Assembly (NCBI RefSeq): GCF_042747725.1
Contig: NZ_JBHZGO010000110.1
Location: 251,994-315,993 of the forward strand
Length of the DNA stretch: 64,000 nt
Direction of reading: 5' to 3'
Source of the DNA: FACHB-T130 sp042747725
GTDB taxonomy: Bacteria; Cyanobacteriota; Cyanobacteriia; Cyanobacteriales; FACHB-T130
Shown in pieces: positions 8,001 to 18,200 of this stretch. Both the position numbers and the translations under genes were made by a program. The notes under the pieces were generated by a model, which did no database searches, was not told the origin of the DNA, and saw only the letters and a program-made list of their open reading frames with translations. The stretch's first letter is position 1; every line of letters begins with the position of its first letter.

Positions 8001-11000
8001 ATGAAGTCTGATAAATCATTGATAAACAACAAAATTAAACGGCAGCTGCAACAAACACCTGTGGCGATTATCGGAATGGGTTGCATTTTTCCGCAAGCCA
8101 GGACTTTAGAAGAGTATTGGGAAAATATCGTTACTAAAATCGATTGTATCTCTGATGTTCCTCCCTCGCGCTGGCGGATTGATGACTACTATGACCCAGA
8201 TCCCAAGGCACCAGATAAGACCTATTGCAAACGAGGCGGATTCATCCCGGATATTGATTTTGATCCGATGGAATTTGGGCTACCTCCCAATATTCTGGAG
8301 GTGACAGATGTCGCCCAAATGCTCTCGTTGGTGGTTGCCAAACAGGCAATGGAAGACGCTGGTTACGGTGAGTCCAGGGATTTTAATCGGGGACGCACGG
8401 GGGTCATTCTGGGTGTGGGTGGAGGGCAAAAACTGATTACACCCCTAACCACCCGTTTGCAATATCCCATTTGGGAGAAGGTTCTCAAAAGCAGTGGTGT
8501 ATCTGACGAAGACACCCAAAAGATTATCGAGAAAATCAAACTCGCCTATATTGGCTGGGAAGAAAATTCTTTTCCAGGCATGCTGGGTAACGTGATTGCC
8601 GGACGAATTGCCAACCGGCTGGATTTAGGAGGAATTAACTGTGTTGTAGATGCAGCCTGTGCCGGTTCGTTAAGCGCCCTGCGGATGGCGCTGAGTGAAT
8701 TGACCGAGTATCGTAGCGACATGATGATTGCGGGCGGTGTGGATGCCGACAATTCGATCTTCATGTATATGTGCTTTAGTAAAACGCCTGCCTTTTCTAA
8801 ACAAGAGAATTCTAGTCCCTTCGATATAAATTCCGACGGGATGCTGTTGGGTGAAGGCATGGGGATGATCGTACTCAAGCGTCTTGAAGATGCCGAACGA
8901 GATGGCGATCGCATCTATGCCGTCATCAAGGGAATGGGCACCTCCAGCGATGGCAAATCTAAAAGCATTTATGCCCCCCGTTCGGAAGGGCAAGCTGTAG
9001 CGTTGCGTCGAGCTTATGAAGATGCTGGATTTGCACCCTCAACAGTCGGTCTGATTGAAGCTCATGGTACAGGAACCATCGCTGGCGATCCGACAGAGTT
9101 TGCAGGCTTAAATGAAGTTTTTAGCCAAAACAACCCCCAAAAACAATATATTGCCCTGGGGAGCGTTAAGTCTCAGATTGGACATACAAAAGCAACAGCA
9201 GGTGCAGCGAGCCTCATCAAAACGGCTTTGGCTTTGCACCACAAGATATTACCCCCCACGATTAATATCACCCAACCCAACCCTAAACTTAAAATAGAAG
9301 ACTCACCCTTTTATTTGAATACCGAAACCCGACCCTGGATTGGCATTGATGATGAAACGCCAAGAAGAGCAGGAGTCAGTGCTTTTGGCTTTGGAGGCAC
9401 GAATTATCATGTCGTCCTGGAAGAATATCAAAGCGAACATCAGCAGGCTTATCGTTTCCACAGTACGCCAGCGACAATTCTGCTGTGCGCTCCAACAGTA
9501 GGAGAATTATTAGCTAAGTGTGAAACCATAGAGTCGCAATTGGCAGGCGATGGCGGCACACAACATTACACAGAACTTGTCACCGCTGCTACTTTAAAAA
9601 TTCCCGTTGCCTCAGCCAGAGTGGGATTTGTCGCCGCCTCAGCCACAGAGGCGCGTGAATTATTGCAGATTACGATTGACTTACTGAAAAACAAGGCAAC
9701 AGCCCAATCGTGGGAGCATCCCAAAGGAATCTATTACCGCAAAACTAGCCTGAACCCCCAAGGGAAGGTAGTGGCGCTGTTTTCGGGGCAAGGTTCGCAG
9801 TATTTGGAGATGGGTAAGGAACTCGTCCTTAACTTCCCTCAACTTCGCCAAGCCTACAGCGATATGGACAAATACCTGGGCAAAAATGGGTTGCCAGCTA
9901 TTTCCCAAGTCGTTTTCCCTTGTCCTGTTTTTGACAACGCCCAAAAGGATGCCCAAATTGCGGCATTGCAAAAAACCGAAAATGCCCAACCAGCAATTGG
10001 TGTCTTTAGTTTTGGTCTCTACAAGATTCTAGAACAGGCAGGGTTCAAGCCTGATTTTGTGGCAGGGCACAGCTTCGGGGAACTGACAGCGCTTTGGGCG
10101 GCGGGCGTTCTGAATGACGAGGATTACTTTTTCCTCGTCAAAGCCAGAGGTCAAGCGATGGCATTCCACGACGATCCCAAAGTCGATACAGGCATGATGC
10201 TGGCGGTGAAAGGGGATATCCATAAAGTCAAAGAAGTTGTCGAGAATTTCCCCAAAATCACCATTGCTAACTGGAACTCTAACAATCAGGTGGTGTTAGC
10301 GGGAGCAAAGTGGGAAATCGCCAAAGCCCAGCAGAAATTGGAGCATCTTGGGTATTCGGTGGTTTTACTACCCGTTTCGGCAGCTTTTCATTCACCGTTT
10401 GTCGCTCACGCTCAAAAACGGTTTGCTGAGGTGCTGGATCGAGTCACTTTCAATCAACCTAAAATCCCGGTATACTCCAATACAACCGGAAATCTTTATC
10501 CAGACAATTCCCATACCATCAGGCAAACCTTAGCTGCACATATTCTCAATCCTGTCCATTTTAAGCAGGAGGTTGAAAATATTTACGCAGCTGGGGGATA
10601 TTTCTTTGTTGAATTTGGACCCAGGAATATCCTGACCAATCTGGTGAAGAATATCCTTGAAGATCGACCCCATTTGGCGATCGCTTTGAATGCCAGTAGC
10701 AAAGGAGATAGCCAGCGCCAGTTGTGCGAAGCCTTTGTTCAGTTGCGCGTGGCTGGCTTGCCTTTACATCACCTCGATCCTTACCTAGTTAAACCAAAAA
10801 CATCCAATTCTCAGCAAAAGAAGAGATTGAATGTGCCTTTAAACGGCGCTAACTATGTCAGTGAAAAAACCAAAGCTGCTTTTGAACAAGCTTTGCAAAA
10901 CGGACACCAAATCAAGGGAAATCCAGAAAGGGAAAACAGGAATGGGAAATCGACACCGGAGCCGAAGAAATCTTCAGTCCCGAAACAAACACCACACATA

Positions 11001-12215
11001 GTCCCAGCCCCTAGTCCTCAACCCGTAATTCCCTTAGTCAAAATGCCAAAGCCGATACCAGTTCCACCCGCAACCAAATCAGAGGCGCAACCAATGCCAC
11101 AATCTTCTCTAAATAACCAGGGTCTTCTAGAAAGTTTAGAGCGCAACATGATGCGTTTTCACGAGCATCAAGCTGCAAGCCAGCAAGTCCACGAACAATA
11201 CCTGAAAAATCAGCTGGAATATTCCCAAAGATTTTTCCAGCTCATGCAGCAACATTATTCCCTTTTGGGCGCTAGCAATGCTGCGAATGGGTCAGTTGTG
11301 AATGGTCAGGCGTCAATAGCGCCGGTTCGGAACTTTGAACAAGGGCAGAACGGACAAGGGACTGATAAACCACAGTATTCGGTTGTTGCCCCCACTGCTA
11401 CGACTGTCGTGCCGACGCCGGATAATCTGGTGGTTTCTGGGCTAGCCGCCCCAGAGACCGTCCCTACATCGGTGCCAGTAATTTCCCAACCCGTTTCCAG
11501 CAACGGTTCGCAGCCAGCCCAGGTTCGCCAAGTAGAGACAAACAGCCTGCAAAATCAAATCGCTCAAGTAGAGCAGGCAGAAGTTGCGCCATCTTTCATC
11601 GAAAAGAACCCTAGTGCGTCCGTAACAGCGCCGGTGGATTTGACCCCCCTGATCCAATCCTTGTTAGAAGTGGTCAGTGAGAAGACTGGCTACCCCACGG
11701 AAATGCTAGAGCTTTCGATGGACATGGAAGCGGATTTGGGGATTGACTCGATCAAGCGGGTGGAAATTTTGGGAGCAATGCAGGAGTTATTCCCAGATTT
11801 GCCGCCGGTGAATCCAGAACAGTTAGCCGAACTCCGCACCCTCGCTCAAATTGTTGAATATATGGGCAACAAAGCTCCATCAATAGAGGTGGAGGTTTCC
11901 TATCCAACGTCGGCATCAGCGAAGGCAGAAAACGGATTTGTCTCCCAGGAGAAGGCGAATGCTCTGATCCAATCCCTGTTAGAAGTGGTCAGTGAGAAGA
12001 CTGGCTACCCCACGGAAATGCTAGAGCTTTCAATGGACATGGAAGCGGATTTGGGGATTGACTCGATCAAGCGGGTGGAAATTTTGGGAGCAATGCAGGA
12101 GTTATTCCCAGATTTGCCGCCAGTGAATCCAGAACAGTTAGCTGAACTTCGCACCCTCGCTCAAATTGTTGAATATATGAGCCAGGAATCGCGGGTGGCT
12201 GAAAAAAAAACTTAA
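8001..12215 (+). CDS. PfaA/HglE-like synthase, N-terminal part: KS-AT-ACP-ACP
   Basis: The 1404-residue product is the N-terminal part of a PUFA/heterocyst-glycolipid-type iterative synthase. The ketosynthase (about 20-490) has Cys220 in DAACAGS, His in EAHGTGT and the third motif GSVKSQIGH. The acyltransferase (about 595-890) has FSGQGSQYLEMG and Ser691 in GHSFGE. A Pro/Gln-rich linker (about 930-1210) leads to two identical acyl-carrier domains (1217-1288 and 1322-1393), with phosphopantetheine serines 1250 and 1355 in GIDSIKR. The frame stops at 12215 just after nine A residues. Family members normally continue into KR and DH, which here lie in the -1 frame immediately downstream. If the frames join, the protein is about 2236 residues long. 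AGGA immediately precedes the start codon. It may be a real split gene, a frameshifted gene or an assembly error. Confidence 0.9.
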   Translation: MKSDKSLINNKIKRQLQQTPVAIIGMGCIFPQARTLEEYWENIVTKIDCISDVPPSRWRIDDYYDPDPKAPDKTYCKRGGFIPDIDFDPMEFGLPPNILEVTDVAQMLSLVVAKQAMEDAGYGESRDFNRGRTGVILGVGGGQKLITPLTTRLQYPIWEKVLKSSGVSDEDTQKIIEKIKLAYIGWEENSFPGMLGNVIAGRIANRLDLGGINCVVDAACAGSLSALRMALSELTEYRSDMMIAGGVDADNSIFMYMCFSKTPAFSKQENSSPFDINSDGMLLGEGMGMIVLKRLEDAERDGDRIYAVIKGMGTSSDGKSKSIYAPRSEGQAVALRRAYEDAGFAPSTVGLIEAHGTGTIAGDPTEFAGLNEVFSQNNPQKQYIALGSVKSQIGHTKATAGAASLIKTALALHHKILPPTINITQPNPKLKIEDSPFYLNTETRPWIGIDDETPRRAGVSAFGFGGTNYHVVLEEYQSEHQQAYRFHSTPATILLCAPTVGELLAKCETIESQLAGDGGTQHYTELVTAATLKIPVASARVGFVAASATEARELLQITIDLLKNKATAQSWEHPKGIYYRKTSLNPQGKVVALFSGQGSQYLEMGKELVLNFPQLRQAYSDMDKYLGKNGLPAISQVVFPCPVFDNAQKDAQIAALQKTENAQPAIGVFSFGLYKILEQAGFKPDFVAGHSFGELTALWAAGVLNDEDYFFLVKARGQAMAFHDDPKVDTGMMLAVKGDIHKVKEVVENFPKITIANWNSNNQVVLAGAKWEIAKAQQKLEHLGYSVVLLPVSAAFHSPFVAHAQKRFAEVLDRVTFNQPKIPVYSNTTGNLYPDNSHTIRQTLAAHILNPVHFKQEVENIYAAGGYFFVEFGPRNILTNLVKNILEDRPHLAIALNASSKGDSQRQLCEAFVQLRVAGLPLHHLDPYLVKPKTSNSQQKKRLNVPLNGANYVSEKTKAAFEQALQNGHQIKGNPERENRNGKSTPEPKKSSVPKQTPHIVPAPSPQPVIPLVKMPKPIPVPPATKSEAQPMPQSSLNNQGLLESLERNMMRFHEHQAASQQVHEQYLKNQLEYSQRFFQLMQQHYSLLGASNAANGSVVNGQASIAPVRNFEQGQNGQGTDKPQYSVVAPTATTVVPTPDNLVVSGLAAPETVPTSVPVISQPVSSNGSQPAQVRQVETNSLQNQIAQVEQAEVAPSFIEKNPSASVTAPVDLTPLIQSLLEVVSEKTGYPTEMLELSMDMEADLGIDSIKRVEILGAMQELFPDLPPVNPEQLAELRTLAQIVEYMGNKAPSIEVEVSYPTSASAKAENGFVSQEKANALIQSLLEVVSEKTGYPTEMLELSMDMEADLGIDSIKRVEILGAMQELFPDLPPVNPEQLAELRTLAQIVEYMSQESRVAEKKT
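11649..12179 (+). repeat. Tandem duplication of a 216-bp acyl-carrier-domain coding unit
   Basis: 11649-11864 and 11964-12179 differ at only five positions by eye, and all five changes are synonymous (TTG/CTG, TCG/TCA, CCG/CCA, GCC/GCT, CTC/CTT), so both encode the same 72 residues. The 99-bp spacer between them is unrelated. The unit is an ACP domain, and multiplicity of ACPs is normal in Pfa synthases. Confidence 0.95.
12203..12209 (+). other. Candidate -1 slippery site (A AAA AAA within a run of nine A)
   Basis: The run A9 at 12202-12210 is read GAA AAA AAA ACT TAA in the upstream frame. A -1 slip gives GAA AAA AAA AAC TTA ACC, which stays open into the KR-DH part ending at 14710. The intervening peptide (LTPEWQQAENHKIQRGRA and on) looks like genuine synthase linker. 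GGGTGG lies four bases before the A-run. Ribosomal frameshifting, transcriptional slippage, mutation or a sequencing error could all explain it. Confidence 0.6.
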
Positions 12216-12295
12216 CCCCAGAATGGCAGCAAGCTGAAAATCACAAGATTCAACGCGGTCGGGCGAGGCTCCAACCTCTGAGTGAGGCAGATTAT

Positions 12296-14710
12296 TTGGA
12301 TTTTACCTTGCCCGATCATCACATTTGTTTGCTGACTGATGACGGTAGCCCTGCCAGTATCAGATTGGTCAAGTCTCTTTCAGACCGAGGGTGGAAAGTG
12401 GTTGTATTAAGCTTTCCCGAATCTGTTATTGCCCAACGGCTACCGTTACCTGGAGGAATTAGCCGGGTGGTGCTGGCAGATTTGAGCGAGGAGCATTTGA
12501 AACAACAGCTGATGGCGATCGCTACCAGTTATGGTCCCATCGGCGCGTTCATCCATCTGCATCCGGCAATTGGGCATTTTTCAGATAATTTGCTTAACAT
12601 CCAATCAGAAAAAGCCATCCTCAAGCAGATTTTTCTGATTGCCAAACACCTGAAAAAATCCCTGAATGAAGCAGCACGCAAGGGACGCAGTTGTTTCCTT
12701 ACCGTAACCCACCTGGATGGGGAATTTGGTGTGGGACAAAAAACCGATAGCGTTATTAGTGGAGGTTTGTTTGGCTTAACTAAAACCCTAAACCTGGAAT
12801 GGGAACGGGTGTTTTGTCGTGCTATAGATTTAAGTCCAGAACTGGATGCAGAATCTGTCGCCCAAACGATTATCGCCGAACTTCACGACCCCAATCGATT
12901 GCTAGTAGAAGTTGGGTATAGTTCGCTTGGTCGAAACACCATTGTCGGCGATATGTGTGCCGTTTCTCGGAAAGTTAACGGTGCAAATAAAATAACTCCA
13001 TCTTCAGTGTTTCTCGTCAGCGGTGGCGGACGCGGAATCACAGCACAATGTGTTATAAAACTAGCGCAACGCTACCGTTGTAAGTTTATCCTCCTCGGTC
13101 GCTCAGCCATCAACCCGGAACCATCATGGGCAAAAGATTGTGTTGATGAATTTGAGCTGAAAAAGCGCATCATGACAGATATTGCTGCACGAGGAGAGAA
13201 ACCCACCCCAGTCAAAGTCCAAAAGGTACTTAAGGCGATTTCAGCGCAACGAGACATCGCCGGAACGCTGCAAGCGATCGCGATCGCTGGTGGTCAAGCA
13301 GAATACCTCAGCGCAGACATTACCGACGCGATCGCTTTACAGGAAAAACTAACCCATGCAGTCCAGCGTTTCGGAACCATTACAGGAATCATTCATGGCG
13401 CTGGTAATTTGGCAGATAAATTGATTGAGAATAAAACGGAACAAGATTTTGAAGCCGTTTACTCTGCCAAAATTAAAGGCTTGGAAAATCTCCTAAGTTG
13501 TGTCGATGCGAATCAACTTGAGCATTTGGTGTTATTCTCTTCAGCCGCAGGATTTTACGGGAATACTGGTCAAGCAGATTATGCGATCGCTAACGAGATT
13601 CTCAATAAATTTGCCCATCACTTCCAGCGCCAACATCCCTCTTGTCATGTAGTTTCCTTCAATTGGGGACCGTGGGATGGCGGGATGGTTACGCCTGAGT
13701 TGAAACAGATTTTTGCCGAACGCAACGTTGAGGTGATTCCCGTTGAAGTGGGAACTCAGATGCTAGTTGACGAACTAGATTTTGGCGAACGGAAAACGGT
13801 ACAAGTCTTGGTGGGTAGTCCTTTGGTCGCGGCGTCTGGAGAGTTAGATTCAGAACTGCGTACTTACCAAATCCGTCGAAAATTAAACCTGAAAGCGAAT
13901 CCCTTTTTACAAGATCACGTAATTGGCAATCAAGCAGTATTGCCAACCGTTTGTGCTTCTGTATGGCTTGCTAATGTTAGCGCCCAGCTATATCCTGGTC
14001 ACAAGTTTTTTAGCTGTGAAAACTACAAAGTCTTAAAGGGAATTGTCTTCGATGAAACCTTGGCAAGCGAGTACGTTTTGGAATTGAAAGAAATAGAGAA
14101 AAGCCAAGAAAACGGAATTGAATTGTTGGCTATTATACGCAGTGAAGTAGCAGGAAAACCCCGCTATCATTACAGCGGTCAAATTAAGCTTCTGAAGAAA
14201 ATTCCAGAAGCTCCAACTTATGAATTTGACCAAACTCAAAATCAAGAGTTTTTGTTGCTGTCACCTTATCAGGATGGCACCTTGTTTCATGGGCCAAGTT
14301 TTAAAGGGGTAAAACAAGTCTTAAATATCACCCCAGAAACACTGACGATGGAATGCGTTCTACCCAAACTTGATGAAAAGCAGCGGGGACAGTTTCCCGC
14401 AGAAACATTCGATTTTGTAGCCGCTGACGTGCAATTTCAATGTATGTTGATTTGGGTAAGGCATTTCTATCAAGCAGCTAGTTTGCCTTTACGGTGTCAG
14501 CATGGTGAGCATTTCCAATTTATCCCAGCAGGCGAGAAATTTTACGTTTCTATGGAAGTCGTTTCCAGCAACGAGGCTAAGTTGGTAGCAAATATTACTT
14601 CCCACGATATTCAAGGCAAAGTCTACTCGCGAGTATTTGGGGCGGAAGTTACGATTAGCAAACAATTAAATCGCCTGTTTGCTAACTCAGAAAAGATAGG
14701 AGTTAAGTGA
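12296..14710 (+). CDS. PfaA/HglE-like synthase, C-terminal part: KR-DH
   Basis: From the TTG at 12296 this gives 804 residues, but convincing coding sequence extends upstream in frame to about 12209 with no ATG or GTG and no ribosome site, so it is best read as the continuation of the preceding frame. Residues about 235-480 are a ketoreductase: cofactor motif GGGRGIT near residue 242, then FSSAAGFYG and Tyr429 in QADYAIAN. Residues about 515-790 form a double-hotdog dehydratase-like region with His541 in DHVIGNQAVLP; the canonical HxxxGxxxxP here has Asn in place of Gly. It would reduce the beta-keto group of the ACP-bound chain and possibly dehydrate it. The order KS-AT-ACP-ACP-KR-DH across both frames matches PfaA-type enzymes. 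Confidence 0.85.
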   Translation: MDFTLPDHHICLLTDDGSPASIRLVKSLSDRGWKVVVLSFPESVIAQRLPLPGGISRVVLADLSEEHLKQQLMAIATSYGPIGAFIHLHPAIGHFSDNLLNIQSEKAILKQIFLIAKHLKKSLNEAARKGRSCFLTVTHLDGEFGVGQKTDSVISGGLFGLTKTLNLEWERVFCRAIDLSPELDAESVAQTIIAELHDPNRLLVEVGYSSLGRNTIVGDMCAVSRKVNGANKITPSSVFLVSGGGRGITAQCVIKLAQRYRCKFILLGRSAINPEPSWAKDCVDEFELKKRIMTDIAARGEKPTPVKVQKVLKAISAQRDIAGTLQAIAIAGGQAEYLSADITDAIALQEKLTHAVQRFGTITGIIHGAGNLADKLIENKTEQDFEAVYSAKIKGLENLLSCVDANQLEHLVLFSSAAGFYGNTGQADYAIANEILNKFAHHFQRQHPSCHVVSFNWGPWDGGMVTPELKQIFAERNVEVIPVEVGTQMLVDELDFGERKTVQVLVGSPLVAASGELDSELRTYQIRRKLNLKANPFLQDHVIGNQAVLPTVCASVWLANVSAQLYPGHKFFSCENYKVLKGIVFDETLASEYVLELKEIEKSQENGIELLAIIRSEVAGKPRYHYSGQIKLLKKIPEAPTYEFDQTQNQEFLLLSPYQDGTLFHGPSFKGVKQVLNITPETLTMECVLPKLDEKQRGQFPAETFDFVAADVQFQCMLIWVRHFYQAASLPLRCQHGEHFQFIPAGEKFYVSMEVVSSNEAKLVANITSHDIQGKVYSRVFGAEVTISKQLNRLFANSEKIGVK

Positions 14711-15245
14711 AGTAAAGCCCAAAGACAAGTTCCGGGTGCTGTAGAAGCGATCGCGCATCAGTTATATCTACGAACGGGATTGATAATGAAGCTCTATCAA
14801 TCCCCCACCCCGATGTTGCCGCCTCCCTTGAGCAAGTCCTGCCGCCCCCAGAATGCGAGTTAAAGCAGATGGAGGTAACTTTTATCCTGAGTGGGATTTA
14901 CTGGGGTATGCTCGGCAGTTCCGCTCAGATCGAATTTCAAGAGCTTGGAGTGAGGCTGACTCGCCCATCAAAAAAGCATCGCCCGTTTTCCGGCTGCAAT
15001 GCAGGCTTTTAGAGAGCAGATACCGCAGATATAGCAATCCTACGTGAAATCATCGGTTCCTGGGCTACCAGTTTAAAGCATGACACACACAAGAAGCTGT
15101 CTCCCTGGCTACTGTCCCGTTTTAGGTTGGTAGCCAGTCTCTTTTTCACTCTTCCTTTGTGTTCTTGCTGTCTTTGTGGTTCAATAACAATTTATAGGTA
15201 AATTGCCCAAATCATTTCGGGATTGCTATATTTCAGGGATATAGA
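14711..15245. other. Intergenic region between the synthase genes
   Basis: 535 bases separate the KR-DH part from the large synthase gene. A 64-codon open stretch (14853-15047) is not recognisable and lacks a ribosome site. The right half is occupied by the repeat element at 15030-15230. I find no gene of known type. Confidence 0.5.
15030..15230. repeat. Repeat element bounded by inverted TATAGCAATCC ends
   Basis: TATAGCAATCC at 15030-15040 is the exact inverse of 15220-15230, and the flanking inner bases are partly complementary (GTGAAATCAT against ATCATTTCGG). The interior is non-coding. The same ends bound the element at 2709-2805. It sits directly ahead of the large synthase start codon, so it may affect its expression. 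Confidence 0.55.
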
Positions 15246-18200
15246 ATGCAAAAAATTGCAATTATTGGTTTATCTTGTCTATTTCCAGGTGCAGAAAACC
15301 CAGAGGAATATTGGCAAAATCTAATAGCTAAAAAAGATTTAAAAACTTTAGCGACTGAAGAGCAGATGGGGGTAAATGCCCAATGTTTTTACGATCCTGC
15401 CAAAGGAAAACTAGATAAATACTATTGTATGAAAGGAGGTTATATCCGAGACTTTCAGTTTGATGCCAGCGGGTATCAGATTGAGCCGGAATTACTAAAA
15501 AACTTAGACAAGCTTTATCAATGGCCTCTCTATGTTTCAAAACAAGCTTTACAAGATAGCGGTTATTTAAACAATATATCAGTATTGCAAAAATGCGGTG
15601 TAATTCTGGGCAACCTGTCCTTTCCTACCCGCTTTTCTCACCGTTTATTCGCACCGATTTATCATAAAGTTCTCGATTCAGCACTTCAGCAACTTTTACA
15701 AAAAGAATCTTTCCGGTTAGAGAAATCATCAGGCGATACATCAGCCTTGAATGGCATGATGTCCGGATATCCAGCAGCAGTTATTGCCCAAGCTTTGTCT
15801 CTATCCGGTATAAATTTATCCCTGGATGCAGCTTGTGCGTCATCGCTTTATGCGATCAAACTAGCTTGTAATTATCTATTATCCGGCAAAGCCGATTTAA
15901 TGTTAGCGGGTGCTGTGAGTTGCGCCGATCCGTTTTTCATTAATATGGGATTTTCCATCTTCCAAGCTTATCCAGAAGATGGGATATCGCATCCTTTTGA
16001 TAAGTCATCAGGAGGACTGGTTGCTGGAGAAGGCGCAGGAATAGTTGTCCTGAAACGATATAGCGATGCGGTGCGAGATGGCGATCGCATATACGCCACA
16101 ATCTGCGGTATTGGCTTATCCAATGACGGAAAAGGCAAATTCGTCCTCAGTCCCAATCCTAAAGGACAAATCTTAGCATTTGAACGGGCATATACCGAAG
16201 CTGGAATTACTCCCAACAGTATCGATTATGTTGAGTGTCATGCCACTGGTACTCCTGTTGGAGATATCACCGAACTCAACTCGATGGAAGCCTTCTTCGG
16301 TCAGTATCAAACTGCACCTCTGATTGGTTCTGTTAAGTCCAATTTTGGTCACTTGCTGACTGCTGCGGGTGTTGCTGGTTTAATCAAAGTAATTTTGAGC
16401 ATGACCGAAGAGGTAATCCCGGCGACAATCGACGTAACCGATCCTCTCAGTTCGGATAAAGGCGCGATCGCTGCTAAGCAGATGGTCACTTCCGCTACAC
16501 CTTGGCCTCACCAACTACCTACAAAACGCGCCGCCGTTAGTGCTTTTGGCTTTGGTGGTACCAATGCCCATTTAATTTTAGAATCTTCAGAGGCAACGGT
16601 AGCAGAGACGGAGTATTCCCAATCCCCAATCCAAAACTCATTAGCGATCGTCGGCATGGATGCCTTCTTTGGCTCCTGTAACGGCTTAGATGCCTTCGAG
16701 CGCACTATTTATGACGGAACGCAGCATTTCATCCCCGTTCCGCCTCAGCGTTGGCAAGGCATCGAAGAGCATCCCCAATTACTTCAAGAATACGGCTTAG
16801 CAAACGGCGAAGCACCTTTGGGAGCATATATCCAAGATTTTGAACTCGATTTTCTCAATTTCAAAATACCGCCCCGCGACGAAGATCAACTGATTCCTCA
16901 ACAGCTATTAATGCTAAAAGTGGCTGACAACGCCATCAAAGATGCAAAACTTGCTCCTGGGGGAAATGTCGCCGTAATTGTGGCAATGGGTACAGAACTT
17001 ACCTTACATCAATATCGCGGTCGCTGTGATTTATCTTGGCAAATCAAAGAAAGCCTCGAACAAGCGAATATTTCTTTGCCTCCTGAAAGGATTGCCGAAC
17101 TGGAAACTCTTGCCAAAGATAGCTTGCATCCTCCAGCGCAAGTCAACAGATACACCAGTTTCATCGGCAATGTGATGGCTAGCCGGATTTCCGCACAATG
17201 GGATTTTTCTGGCCCTTCATTCACCATTTCTGCCGAAGAAAATTCAGTTTTTAAAGCTTTAGAAGTCGCCCAATTACTTCTTTCTAATGAGGAAGTAGAT
17301 GCTGTAGTCGTCGGTGCTGTCGATTTATCCGGTGGATTGGAAAACGTATTATTCCGCCATCAATTAGCCCCCATCAATACAGGAATTAATACCCTCAGTT
17401 ATGATGAAAACGCTAATGGTTGGATGGTGGGTGAAGGCGCAGGTGCTGTAGTTTTAAAGCGGCACGAAACAGCCAAAAAAGAGCAAGATAGAATTTATGC
17501 CGTTATTGATGCTATCAGCTTAATTCAGGATAATGCTAATAATAAATCGACGAGCGATCGCGTAGTCGCACAAGCTGTAGAGCAAGCTTTCAATTTAGCA
17601 GGAATTAAACCAACAGACATCGGGTATCTGGAAGTTTTTGGCAGTGGCGTAGCGCCGGAAGATGAAGCCGAAATCACAGGTTTGCTCTCTACCTATCAGA
17701 CTTCCCAACCCAACTTAAGTTGTTGCTTAGGTAGTGTCAAAGCTAACATTGGTCATACCTATGCCGCTTCCGGGATGGCAAGTTTAATTAAAACTGCCCT
17801 CTGCCTATATCATCGATACATTCCCGCTACTCCCCAATGGTCTAGTCCGAAAATGCCGCAGCTTTGGCAAGGCAGTCCTTTTTATGTTGCTACGGAATCG
17901 AGAACTTGGTTTTTAGAACCCGAAGCATCTAAGAGAGTCGCTGCAATCAACGGTTTAGGAATAGATGGCACCTATTCTCACTTAATTCTATCGGAAGATT
18001 TGAGTCAAACAGAGCGCCACAGTAAGTATCTGGAACAAACGCCGTTCTATCTATTTCCCCTCACAGCTAATCATCAATCTGCTTTACTTGAACAGCTTAA
18101 TTCGCTACAGAATATTATTGAAACTGGTAACGATCTATCAGTTGCAGCCACACAGACCTTTACTGCTTTTGGACAATCTCCCCAGGCGACTTATACGCTA

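Noticed and set aside
14853..15047. Plus-strand frame of 64 codons between the synthase genes
   Set aside because: No ribosome site, unrecognised, and its end runs into a repeat element.
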